DNA of 5,636 bases from Clostridiales bacterium (GTDB taxonomy: Bacteria > Bacillota > Clostridia > Caldicoprobacterales > UBA3941). The translations under genes were made by a program, and so were the position numbers. Below, piece after piece: positions 1-5,518 of the stretch (its first letter is position 1; each line of letters starts with the position of its first letter). Location: contig JAAYKZ010000261.1 of the NCBI GenBank assembly GCA_012522165.1, positions 1-5,636 of the forward strand, given 5' to 3'. Below the pieces are notes generated by a model. That model had not been told where the DNA came from and did not search any database. It saw only the letters and a list, made by a program, of their open reading frames with translations.

Positions 1-786
1 GCTTACATCCATTTCTGCACTGGGCTCAGTAAAAGGAAAGTAATGGGGTCTGAAGCGAGTACGGGTTTTGGGTCCAAACATTTTCTTTGCAAAAATATCT
101 AAAACACCCTTTAAATCTCCCATGGTTATATTTTTGTCCACCACTAACCCCTCTATTTGATGGAAAATAGGTGAATGGGTAGCATCAACAGCATCGGATC
201 TATAAACCCTACCCGGTACTATTATTTTTATTGGTGGTTTCTGTATTTCCATAGTCCTAATTTGGGTAGGAGAAGTATGTGTTCTTAAAAGGATATTTTC
301 ATTTATATAAAAGGTATCCTGGGTATCCCGTGCTGGATGATTTTTAGGTATATTTAAAGCTTCAAAATTATAATAATCCAGTTCTACCTCTGGTCCTTCA
401 GCTACATCAAATCCCATCCCTAAAAATATCTCAGTAATTTGGTTTAAAACTATAGTAAGGGGATGAAGTTTTCCTAATGATGGCTTTTTTCCTGGAAGAG
501 TTACGTCAATGGTTTCCTCTTTTAGTCTTATAGCTAAAGCTCTCTCTTCCATCTCCTTAACCTTCTCAGCTAAGGCGCTTTCAATTGTTTGTCTAACTTT
601 ATTGGCTAATTGCCCTACAACCGGGCGTTCTTCTGGGGAAAGCTTCCCCATACCTCTTAAAATTTGAGTTAGCTGACCCTTTTTACCTAAATATTTAACT
701 CTAATATCTTCTAAACTACTGGAATCATTAGCTTTGTCTATGCTCTCTAATACTTCCTTTTGTATAATAACTAATTTATCACGCAC
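1..786 (-). CDS. pheS: Phenylalanyl-tRNA synthetase alpha subunit, N-terminal 262 codons (partial)
   Basis: This is the catalytic alpha chain of the cytosolic (alpha-beta)2 class II PheRS, which charges tRNA-Phe. Residues 1-90 form the N-terminal coiled-coil/tRNA-binding arm, with the family block RVKYLGKKGQLT at 29-40. The class II catalytic core starts near 105. It shows GMGFDVAEGPEVE (123-135), DTQDTFYI (154-161), LLRTHTSPTQIR (166-177), the motif 2 region PGRVYRSDAVDATHSPIFHQIEG (191-213) and RFRPHYFPFTEPSAEMDV (244-261). The gene is cut by the window edge, and motif 3 is missing for that reason; the family is usually 330-345 residues, so roughly three quarters is visible. I chose the GTG at 786-784: AAAGGAG lies 9 bases upstream and no in-frame ATG is near the N-terminus. 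It is controlled by the Phe T-box directly upstream. pheT would be expected next, outside the window. Confidence 0.97.
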   Translation of the reverse strand, partial: MRDKLVIIQKEVLESIDKANDSSSLEDIRVKYLGKKGQLTQILRGMGKLSPEERPVVGQLANKVRQTIESALAEKVKEMEERALAIRLKEETIDVTLPGKKPSLGKLHPLTIVLNQITEIFLGMGFDVAEGPEVELDYYNFEALNIPKNHPARDTQDTFYINENILLRTHTSPTQIRTMEIQKPPIKIIVPGRVYRSDAVDATHSPIFHQIEGLVVDKNITMGDLKGVLDIFAKKMFGPKTRTRFRPHYFPFTEPSAEMDVS

Positions 787-814
787 AACGTATTACTCCT
801 TTCCGATGATTAGA

Positions 815-1050
815 TATAAAAATAAAACCCTCACCCCAGTATGGGACGAAGGTAATATAATTCGTGGTACCACCCAAATTTGTTTGTTTATAAAAACAAA
901 CCTCATTCATTGTTAACGGTAAAACCGGTAAGACCTACTACCACTTCAGCCTACAGCTCTGGAGCGAACTTCCATTCTCTTATTATAGGGATGCTTACAG
1001 CCTATGACATCCCCTCTCTTTATAATAAGGCAGAATGTACTCCTCTCCTT
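815..1050 (-). promoter_or_regulatory. T-box riboswitch (tRNA-Phe) in the pheS leader
   Basis: This leader RNA senses uncharged tRNA-Phe and permits pheS transcription when charging falls. Stem I is built from CATTCT/AGAATG, TTATTAT/ATAATAA and GGGATG/CATCCC, closed by a long apical loop containing AGGCTGTAAG, typical of the T-box distal region. The specifier loop carries UUC at 968-966, a Phe codon, preceded by GGAAG and followed by a GCUCC stem strand. A perfect 8-bp hairpin at 882-901 sits where stem III belongs. The T-box sequence GGGTGGTACCACG lies at 863-875. The antiterminator is GGG plus ACGAA pairing with UUCGU plus CCC (843-875), with the canonical 7-nt bulge UGGUACC. Its UGGU can pair with a tRNA 3' ACCA, as expected for tRNA-Phe with discriminator A. 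Specifier and downstream gene agree. The exact 5' end of stem I is uncertain by a few bases. Confidence 0.96.
818..853 (-). terminator. T-box-controlled intrinsic terminator before pheS
   Basis: On the minus strand an 11-bp stem (ACCTTCGTCCC with GGGGTGAGGGT, including three G-U pairs) closes a 5-nt loop and is followed by TTTATTTTT. Its 5' arm contains the CGUCCC segment used by the T-box antiterminator, so the two structures are mutually exclusive. This is the off state when tRNA-Phe is charged. Confidence 0.93.
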
Positions 1051-1085
1051 CATTGCTTTTTACTTAAGGGCTATTAATTTTTTGT

Positions 1086-1177
1086 AAAGCATATAGGCAG
1101 AAATGGAACCCGTCGCTTCAAATATCTTCCACATGACTTTAGCCAACACTGGGAACCATCCCCTTTAAATCCGCTTT
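1086..1177 (-). other. Unrecognised imperfect hairpin in the methyltransferase-T-box spacer
   Basis: The spacer between the methyltransferase stop and the T-box has no gene and no clear promoter, but it folds by eye into a rod when read on the minus strand. The ends pair as AAAGCGGAU with AUAUGCUUU (8 of 9, one G-U). Next, AGGGGAUGG pairs with CCAUUUCUGCCU (9 pairs with small bulges), then CCC with GGG across a UU/UU internal loop, then UGUU with AGCG. Several pairs are G-U on this strand and would be A-C mismatches on the other, which favours minus-strand RNA. Two imperfect 19-base direct repeats (1152-1170 and 1105-1123, 14 identical) lie inside it. I do not recognise a known RNA family. 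It could be a processing or stability element, a small RNA, or chance pairing. Confidence 0.35.
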
Positions 1178-1184
1178 TTTTTAA

Positions 1185-2024
1185 TTATAGCATATCCCCA
1201 TTGCGGATACAAGAAATTTCCTGTCCCATTTTACCTTCTTTCCTCAATATTTCATATATCATGATGCCCGCTGCCACTGAAGCATTCAAGGATTCGGCAC
1301 CTCCTATGATGGGTATGGATACAGTGCTGGAGGCTATGCGGTGAATTTCCTGCCTTATGCCTTTAGACTCGTTTCCAATAACCAGAACTTTTATAGAGCT
1401 TGACTTAGCTCCTTGCCAATTAAAGATGTTTTCTCCATTCATATCACTTGTGATAATATGGGCCTGTCTTTCTTTTAACTTTAAAAAGAAATCATTGCTA
1501 TTATCCACCTTTATAATAGGGATACGGAAAATTGAACCCATAGTAGACCGAATAGTCTTGGGATTATAGGGGTCTACGCATCCTTCAAGAAGCACTACTC
1601 CGTCTCCACCTGCTGCATCTACAGTTCTAATAATGGTTCCCATATTTCCCGGATCCTGAACCCTATCTAAGGCAACCCAAAATCCAGAATTAGTGTCTAG
1701 AACATAATCTATATCATTATGTTCCTTAATTAAAATTCCAATTATTCCTTGAGGAGTTTTTACATCTCCTATTTGCTTGAAAAGATTATCATCTACACAT
1801 ACAAAAGGAATATCTCCCTTTATTTTGTCCAATTCCAACTTCTGTATATCAAAATCTCGACTATAAATTAACATATGAATGGGACAATTTTCTTCTATAG
1901 CCTCTTTTACCATCTTCCATCCTTCTACAAAATACAGGCCATATTGATCCCTGTATTTCTTTGTATGGAGGGACTTAACTAATTTAATAGTTGGATTATT
2001 ATGGCTGGTGATAATCTCACTCAC
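1185..2024 (-). CDS. TrmH/SpoU (SPOUT)-family RNA 2'-O-methyltransferase, YsgA/RlmP-like
   Basis: This is a 279-residue SAM-dependent RNA ribose methyltransferase. Residues 1-100 form an N-terminal substrate-binding domain (ITSHNNPTIK, KKYRDQYGLYFVEGWKMV). The knotted SPOUT domain follows, with motif 1 at 120-134 (D-RVQDPGNMGTIIRT; N127 and R133 are the usual conserved residues), motif 2 at 215-223 (VIGNESKGI; E219) and motif 3 at 236-253 (SIPIIGGAESLNASVAAG; S245, N247). The last two motifs form the SAM-binding knot. B. subtilis carries ysgA directly before pheS, and YsgA (RlmP) has been reported to methylate a 23S rRNA A-loop guanosine. That position and the homology make the same target plausible but not proven here. 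It starts with GTG at 2024; GGGGGG lies 7 bases upstream and overlaps the ktrA stop region. The 13-base gap to ktrA suggests cotranscription. No minus-strand terminator follows it before the T-box. Confidence 0.9.
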   Translation of the reverse strand: MSEIITSHNNPTIKLVKSLHTKKYRDQYGLYFVEGWKMVKEAIEENCPIHMLIYSRDFDIQKLELDKIKGDIPFVCVDDNLFKQIGDVKTPQGIIGILIKEHNDIDYVLDTNSGFWVALDRVQDPGNMGTIIRTVDAAGGDGVVLLEGCVDPYNPKTIRSTMGSIFRIPIIKVDNSNDFFLKLKERQAHIITSDMNGENIFNWQGAKSSSIKVLVIGNESKGIRQEIHRIASSTVSIPIIGGAESLNASVAAGIMIYEILRKEGKMGQEISCIRNGDML

Positions 2025-2037
2025 TTTGTTTCCCCCC

Positions 2038-2694
2038 TTACGTTTGATACTTATTCTCCAGACGTGTAATATCCTTAGTTTTTCCGATTACTACTAGGAT
2101 ATCGTCTTTGTTTATTATATCATCCCCATTTGGAGCTACAATAATTTCTTTGCCATGTTTGATTGCTAGTACGCTTATTCCATATTTACCTCGTATATTT
2201 AATTCTTTTAAAGAATGACCTACCCAATGAGACAATGTCTCAATCTCTACCAGGCTGTACTCTGGAGTTACTTCTATATAATCCAAAATATTTGATGAAA
2301 CTAAATTATGTACCACTCTCATAGCCATATCACGTTCTGGAAAAACTACTTTATCCGCACCAATCTTGTATAAGACTTTTGCATGAAGTTCACTCTGTGC
2401 TTTAGCAATAACAAATTTAACCCCTATTTCTTTGCACAATAAAGTTATCAGGATGCTAGAGTGTATATCTGATGAGGTAGTAACTACCACTACGTCGAAA
2501 TTCCTAATTCCTAGGGATTTAAGTACATTTTCGTCTGTAGCATCAGCCTGTACTGCATGGGTAACATAGTCGGATATATCTTGCACCTTTTCCTCATCTT
2601 TATCTATTGCCAATACCTCATGGTCCATAGAATACAAAGCTTTTGCCACATTACTACCAAAACGTCCCAATCCAATAACCACAAACTGTTTCAT
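2038..2694 (-). CDS. ktrA: KtrA/TrkA-type RCK regulatory subunit of potassium uptake
   Basis: This is the cytosolic gating ring subunit of a Ktr-type K+ transporter. RCK octamers of this family bind ATP/ADP in the N domain, and in Firmicutes often c-di-AMP in the C domain, to gate the membrane subunit. Residues 1-125 are the RCK_N Rossmann domain. It has the glycine motif GLGRFG at 8-13, the acidic residue D31 ending strand 2 (LAIDKD), QADATDE at 49-55 and PERDMA at 119-124, where the family has a regulatory glutamate. Residues 138-218 are the RCK_C domain (YIEVTPEYSLVEIE ... KDDILVVIG). At 218 residues with a single RCK pair it matches KtrA rather than the doubled E. coli TrkA. The ATG at 2694 places the Rossmann strand at the very N-terminus, as in homologues. 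AAAGGAAG upstream is somewhat distant but usable. It lies 20 bases after ktrB. Confidence 0.95.
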   Translation of the reverse strand: MKQFVVIGLGRFGSNVAKALYSMDHEVLAIDKDEEKVQDISDYVTHAVQADATDENVLKSLGIRNFDVVVVTTSSDIHSSILITLLCKEIGVKFVIAKAQSELHAKVLYKIGADKVVFPERDMAMRVVHNLVSSNILDYIEVTPEYSLVEIETLSHWVGHSLKELNIRGKYGISVLAIKHGKEIIVAPNGDDIINKDDILVVIGKTKDITRLENKYQT

Positions 2695-2714
2695 GGTTTT
2701 TAATCTTCCTTTCT

Positions 2715-4052
2715 TTAACCAACCATTATTTGATCCTCAGGATACTTAATTAAATTGTTATTGCTTGATTGTCTCTTTGCAAATGCTAATGTTAATGGGC
2801 CAACTCTACCAGTATACATACATAGTATGGTAAGTAACTTACTAATATTGCTAAGCATACTATTGTCAAATGAGGCTACACCTACAGTTCCTAACGCTGA
2901 AGAAGTTTGAAAAAGTAAGTCAATAAAAGGATAAGGTTCCACAATGGAAAAAATAATAGTAACAAAGACTAAAAATCCTAGGCTAATAACGGTTATTGCT
3001 AAAGCTCGATTAGCAATAGCATAAGGTATGCGTCTCCTGAAAATCTCTATATCATCTTTTCCTTCTATTACGCTTTTAACAGTAAGTATAATTACCATAG
3101 CTGTAACAGTCTTAATTCCGCCTCCAGTAGAAGCTGGTGAGGCACCAATAAACATTAGAATAATTGTAAAAAATTTTGAAGCTTCCGTGATTTCTTCCAT
3201 TGGTGTTGAATAAAAGCCGGCTGTTCTAATTGTTACTGAATGAAACAGGGAAGCAATAATCTTATCCTTTAAAGAAAAGTTTGCAAGTACATTATCATAT
3301 TCCATGATAAAAAAGAATAGAAATCCAGAAAGCAATAATATTATAGTACTTAATACAACTAGCTTAGTATGGAGATGCCACTTTCTAAAATGGTACCTGT
3401 GATTATAAACATCCCTAATAACTGAAAAACCCAAGCCACCCAATATAATTAAAGCCATAATTGTAAAGTTTATTATAATATCTCCCGAAAAATCTAACAA
3501 ACTATTGCCCATAAGATCAAAACCTGCATTACAAAATGCAGAAATAGAATGAAATATGCTAAAATATATCCCTTTGATCCATCCAAACATAGGTATAAAG
3601 CGAAAGGCCAAAAGTACTGCACCTGCTCCTTCTAAAATTAGAGTAGTTGCAAGGATATTTTTAGTTAGCCTCACTACCCCCTGAATAGTGAAATGATTTA
3701 ATGCTTCTTGCATTATTAATCTTTCTCTAAGGGTGATCCGTTTACCGGCAACCAGGAATATCATGGTGGCCATAGTCATAAATCCTAGACCCCCTATCTG
3801 GACTAGGATAATCGTAATTATCTGCCCAAAAAGCGATAGATCACTGGCAGTATTGACTACTGTCAAACCAGTAACACATACAGCTGAAGTAGCTTGAAAC
3901 AATGCATCCATTAAGCCCATCCTGATCCCCTTAGATGTTGATATTGGCAAGCTTAATAAAAAAGTACCTACAAGAATGATCATTACAAAACCCAAAGCCA
4001 GTATTTGAGTAGGCGAAAAATGAAATGATTTATTGTCAATTATTATTCTCAC
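2715..4052 (-). CDS. ktrB: KtrB/TrkH-family potassium transporter membrane subunit
   Basis: This 445-residue membrane protein conducts K+ (often Na+-dependent) and is gated by the RCK protein encoded next. The four M1-P-M2 repeats typical of the superfamily are visible through their selectivity filters: AVCVTG near 57-62, FCNAG at 173-177, IRTAG at 275-279 and LGTVG at 387-391. Each carries the conserved glycine that lines the K+ path. The mid-membrane gating loop of the third repeat is GASPASTGGGIKT at 303-315. GGLGFMTMAT (87-96), GGLGFSVIRDV (205-215) and MYTGRVGPLTLAFA (412-425) are further family blocks. The length fits KtrB better than the longer enteric TrkH. The start is GTG at 4052: an in-frame TAG lies just upstream, the next methionine is at residue 24 inside the first helix, and GGGGA sits 8 bases before it. 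A 20-base gap to ktrA indicates an operon. Confidence 0.95.
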   Translation of the reverse strand: MRIIIDNKSFHFSPTQILALGFVMIILVGTFLLSLPISTSKGIRMGLMDALFQATSAVCVTGLTVVNTASDLSLFGQIITIILVQIGGLGFMTMATMIFLVAGKRITLRERLIMQEALNHFTIQGVVRLTKNILATTLILEGAGAVLLAFRFIPMFGWIKGIYFSIFHSISAFCNAGFDLMGNSLLDFSGDIIINFTIMALIILGGLGFSVIRDVYNHRYHFRKWHLHTKLVVLSTIILLLSGFLFFFIMEYDNVLANFSLKDKIIASLFHSVTIRTAGFYSTPMEEITEASKFFTIILMFIGASPASTGGGIKTVTAMVIILTVKSVIEGKDDIEIFRRRIPYAIANRALAITVISLGFLVFVTIIFSIVEPYPFIDLLFQTSSALGTVGVASFDNSMLSNISKLLTILCMYTGRVGPLTLAFAKRQSSNNNLIKYPEDQIMVG

Positions 4053-4078
4053 TCTTCCTATCCCCTATTAATATCCTA

Positions 4079-4115
4079 AGTATTAATATTCTTCATATCA
4101 TTGTTAAATATATCA
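4079..4115 (-). promoter_or_regulatory. Possible promoter(s) for ktrB-ktrA-methyltransferase
   Basis: Two candidates lie in the AT-rich gap between the rplT terminator and ktrB. One is TTAACA (4107-4102), 17 bases, then AATACT (4084-4079): five and four matches to the sigma-A boxes. The other is an extended -10, TGATATATT (4115-4107), with no good -35. In such AT-rich DNA both could be chance. A promoter is expected here because the ribosomal operon appears to end upstream. Confidence 0.35.
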
Positions 4116-4153
4116 TGTTTCACTTCAATAAAAAAAATTCTCCTACTAATTAG

Positions 4154-4179
4154 AAAAAGACCCCTATATAGAGGTCTTT
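4154..4179 (-). terminator. Intrinsic terminator after rplT
   Basis: A few bases after the rplT stop, the minus strand has a 9-bp stem (AAAGACCTC with GGGGTCTTT, one G-U) and a TATATA loop, followed by only five T residues. The short T-run suggests incomplete termination, so some read-through into ktrB is possible. The plus strand also has TTTATTTT after the hairpin, but no plus-strand gene uses it. Confidence 0.8.
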
Positions 4180-4182
4180 ATT

Positions 4183-4542
4183 TTAGGCTTCTAATTTTTG
4201 TTTGGCAAGCTCTACCAATTGTGCAAAACCTGCTGCATCATTTACTGCCATATCTGCTAATATCTTACGATCAATTTGCACGTTGGCTAGCTTAAGGCCA
4301 TTGATAAATCTGCTATAGCTTAAGCCATTGCTTCGCGCAGCGGCGTTAATTCTTGAAATCCACAGCTTTCTAAAATCTCTTTTCCTCAGTTTCCTACCAG
4401 TATAGGAATAAACTAGAGATTTCATAACAGCTTGATTTGCAGTCCTATACTGCTTGCTCTTTGCACCAAAATAACCTTTTGCTAGTTTGAGTACTTTTTT
4501 ATGTTTTTTTCTGGCATTAACTGCCCCTTTTACTCTTGCCAT
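4183..4542 (-). CDS. rplT: 50S ribosomal protein L20
   Basis: L20 is a primary 23S rRNA binding protein needed early in 50S assembly, and in Firmicutes it also represses its own operon through the infC leader. The 119-residue product has the normal length and the family hallmarks. The basic N-terminal extension begins MARVKGAVNARKKHKKVLKLAKG, followed by YRTANQAVMKSLVYSYTGRK and KRDFRKLWISRINAAAR. The C-terminal globular domain (about 60-119, SYSRFINGLKLANVQIDRKILADMAV) is the part known to bind 23S rRNA and the leader mRNA. ATG at 4542 has AAAGGAGG upstream with 7-base spacing. It lies 20 bases after rpmI, is last in the operon, and is followed by a terminator. Confidence 0.99.
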   Translation of the reverse strand: MARVKGAVNARKKHKKVLKLAKGYFGAKSKQYRTANQAVMKSLVYSYTGRKLRKRDFRKLWISRINAAARSNGLSYSRFINGLKLANVQIDRKILADMAVNDAAGFAQLVELAKQKLEA

Positions 4543-4562
4543 GTCTGTACCTCCTTTACTGC

Positions 4563-4760
4563 CTACTTATAAGGAATCAATCTTTTTATATTTTTTTCTT
4601 CAACGGCAGCAATATAGGTGCCTTTTCTTAGATTCCTCTTTCTCTTTCTTGTCTTCTTAGTTAGGATATGACTCTTATAAGCTTTAGCTCTTTTTACCTT
4701 TCCAGTTTTAGTTAAAGAAAACCTTTTGGCTGCCCCTTTGTGTGTCTTCATCTTAGGCAT
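4563..4760 (-). CDS. rpmI: 50S ribosomal protein L35
   Basis: L35 is a small, very basic protein of the large subunit. The 65-residue product has the full family pattern: MPKMKTHKGAAKRFSLTKTGKVKR at the N-terminus, the HILTKKTRKRKRNLRK block in the middle and a short hydrophobic tail ending KRLIPYK. ATG at 4760 is preceded by GGAGG with 7-base spacing. It sits 22 bases after infC and 20 bases before rplT, the standard infC-rpmI-rplT order, and shares the infC promoter and leader. Confidence 0.99.
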   Translation of the reverse strand: MPKMKTHKGAAKRFSLTKTGKVKRAKAYKSHILTKKTRKRKRNLRKGTYIAAVEEKNIKRLIPYK

Positions 4761-4782
4761 AGGGCTTCCTCCTCTCCTGCGT

Positions 4783-5295
4783 TTATTCTTTAGGTGCTAA
4801 GATCATTATCATATTTCTTCCTTCAAGTTTAGGTTTGCGTTCAATGATGTGTTCTTGTGTTACCATTTCCACAAACCTATTCATTACATCGTATCCAATA
4901 GAAGTATGAGCCATTTCACGTCCTCTAAAACGGATAGTGACTTTAACCTTATCTCCCGCCTTTAAGAACTTGTCTGCATGTTTGGCCTTCACACCCATAT
5001 CATGTTCTTCTATATTGGCTGATAGTCTAACTTCCTTAACGTTAATAGTCCGCTGATGCTTTCTGGCTTCTTTTTCCCTTTTGGCCATATCAAATCGATA
5101 TTTACCGTAATCCATAATTCTGCATACAGGCGGATTAGCTTTGGGTGCTACCTTTACTAAATCTAAATCTCTTTGTTGGGCGATCTCCAAGGCTTTTTTA
5201 GGAGACATGATGCCGAGCTGTTCCCCATTTACATCAATGACCCTTACTTCCTTATCCCGGATTCCCTCATTCACAGAGAGTTCCCTGTTCCTAAT
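4783..5295 (-). CDS. infC: Translation initiation factor IF-3, probable AUU start
   Basis: IF3 binds the 30S subunit, blocks premature 50S joining and proofreads start-codon and initiator tRNA choice. The N domain (about 1-75 from the proposed start) contains the family block KEVRVIDVNGEQLGIMS and ends with PPVCRIMDYGKYRFD. After a lysine-rich linker, the C domain contains VKEVRLSANIEEHDMGVKAKHADKFL, VTIRFRGREMAH and the terminal EGRNMIMILAPKE. I place the start at ATT (5295-5293), giving about 170 residues: GGAGG (5309-5305) is 9 bases away from it. The in-frame ATG at 5301-5299 is only 3 bases from the same site, too close for efficient initiation. AUU starts are characteristic of infC, where IF3 discriminates against its own start codon. 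If the ATG is used, the protein gains two residues. First gene of infC-rpmI-rplT. Confidence 0.97.
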   Translation of the reverse strand: MRNRELSVNEGIRDKEVRVIDVNGEQLGIMSPKKALEIAQQRDLDLVKVAPKANPPVCRIMDYGKYRFDMAKREKEARKHQRTINVKEVRLSANIEEHDMGVKAKHADKFLKAGDKVKVTIRFRGREMAHTSIGYDVMNRFVEMVTQEHIIERKPKLEGRNMIMILAPKE

Positions 5296-5301
5296 ATTCA
5301 T

Positions 5302-5309
5302 TCACCTCC
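5302..5309 (-). promoter_or_regulatory. infC: infC ribosome binding site that favours the AUU start
   Basis: The minus-strand sequence GGAGGTGA is a near-perfect anti-16S match. From GGAGG there are 3 bases to the ATG at 5301 and 9 bases to the ATT at 5295. The second spacing is normal for Firmicutes, so this site decides for AUU. Confidence 0.8.
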
Positions 5310-5361
5310 GAAATTTTAAAACAAACTTTGCTACACCACTTGGCTCCACTATATCTAGAAC

Positions 5362-5389
5362 AAAAAAAGTGGGTATACCTACCCACTTT
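5362..5389 (-). terminator. Attenuator terminator in the infC leader
   Basis: The minus strand has a perfect 10-bp stem (AAAGTGGGTA with TACCCACTTT) and a GGTA loop; the T-tract is seven T residues counting the last three of the stem. It lies about 70 bases upstream of infC and downstream of its promoter, so it must be conditional. No other terminator follows thrS, so it also ends thrS transcripts. Confidence 0.93.
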
Positions 5390-5481
5390 AAACACATATT
5401 AAATCCATAGATCTAGTGAAAGAAACCTTCCTGGCAACGCCGATAGGTGAGAAGTGGATAGCTTCTACTTAAATCAAATAT

Positions 5482-5510
5482 AGATTATCATATATTATAA
5501 ACCTTGTCAA
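5482..5510 (-). promoter_or_regulatory. Sigma-A promoter of infC-rpmI-rplT
   Basis: On the minus strand TTGACA (5510-5505, perfect -35) is followed by a 17-base AT-rich spacer and TAATCT (5487-5482, four of six -10 matches). Initiation is expected near 5475. It begins 8 bases after the thrS stop codon. Confidence 0.88.
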
Positions 5511-5518
5511 TTATTTTA

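Larger units (their letters stand above)
5302..5475 (-). promoter_or_regulatory. L20-type autoregulatory leader of infC-rpmI-rplT
   Basis: About 170 nt separate the predicted transcription start (near 5475) from infC. The layout fits the Firmicute L20 leader, in which L20 binding favours premature termination. Early in the leader, CUAUCCACUU (5461-5452) can pair over all ten bases, one of them G-U, with AAGUGGGUAG (5388-5379), which is the 5' arm of the downstream terminator. This gives a plausible antiterminator. Between them lies a compact region with CACCU...GGCGUUGCC...AGGAAGG, where I infer the L20-binding fold lies. I assign the family from gene context, promoter, terminator and this pairing, not from a covariance search. 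Confidence 0.8.

Noticed and set aside
734..1077. Two short plus-strand open frames across the pheS start and T-box
   Set aside because: They lie opposite a well-supported T-box and the pheS N-terminus, and their products resemble no protein family.
1057..1088. TTTACA as a -35 box for a pheS promoter
   Set aside because: At 15-17 base spacing the only -10 candidates are TTAAGT, TAAGTA or AAGTAA, all poor matches.
1110..1150. Resemblance of GUCAUGUGGAAGAU in the spacer to the SRP RNA apical loop
   Set aside because: The conserved SRP domain IV symmetric and asymmetric loops cannot be aligned; the likeness is limited to a few bases.
1086..1177. A second, degenerate T-box upstream of the Phe T-box
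   Set aside because: It shares only AGGGGATG with stem I; there is no specifier loop, T-box sequence or antiterminator.
1357..1569. Plus-strand open frame of 70 codons
   Set aside because: It is opposite the catalytic motifs of the methyltransferase, with no independent support.
3028..4295. Plus-strand open frames opposite ktrB and rplT (3028-3213, 4101-4295)
   Set aside because: They are shadows of strongly conserved minus-strand genes.
5141..5410. Plus-strand open frame of 89 codons
   Set aside because: It is the antisense of infC and its leader; the protein has no recognisable features and crosses the attenuator hairpin.
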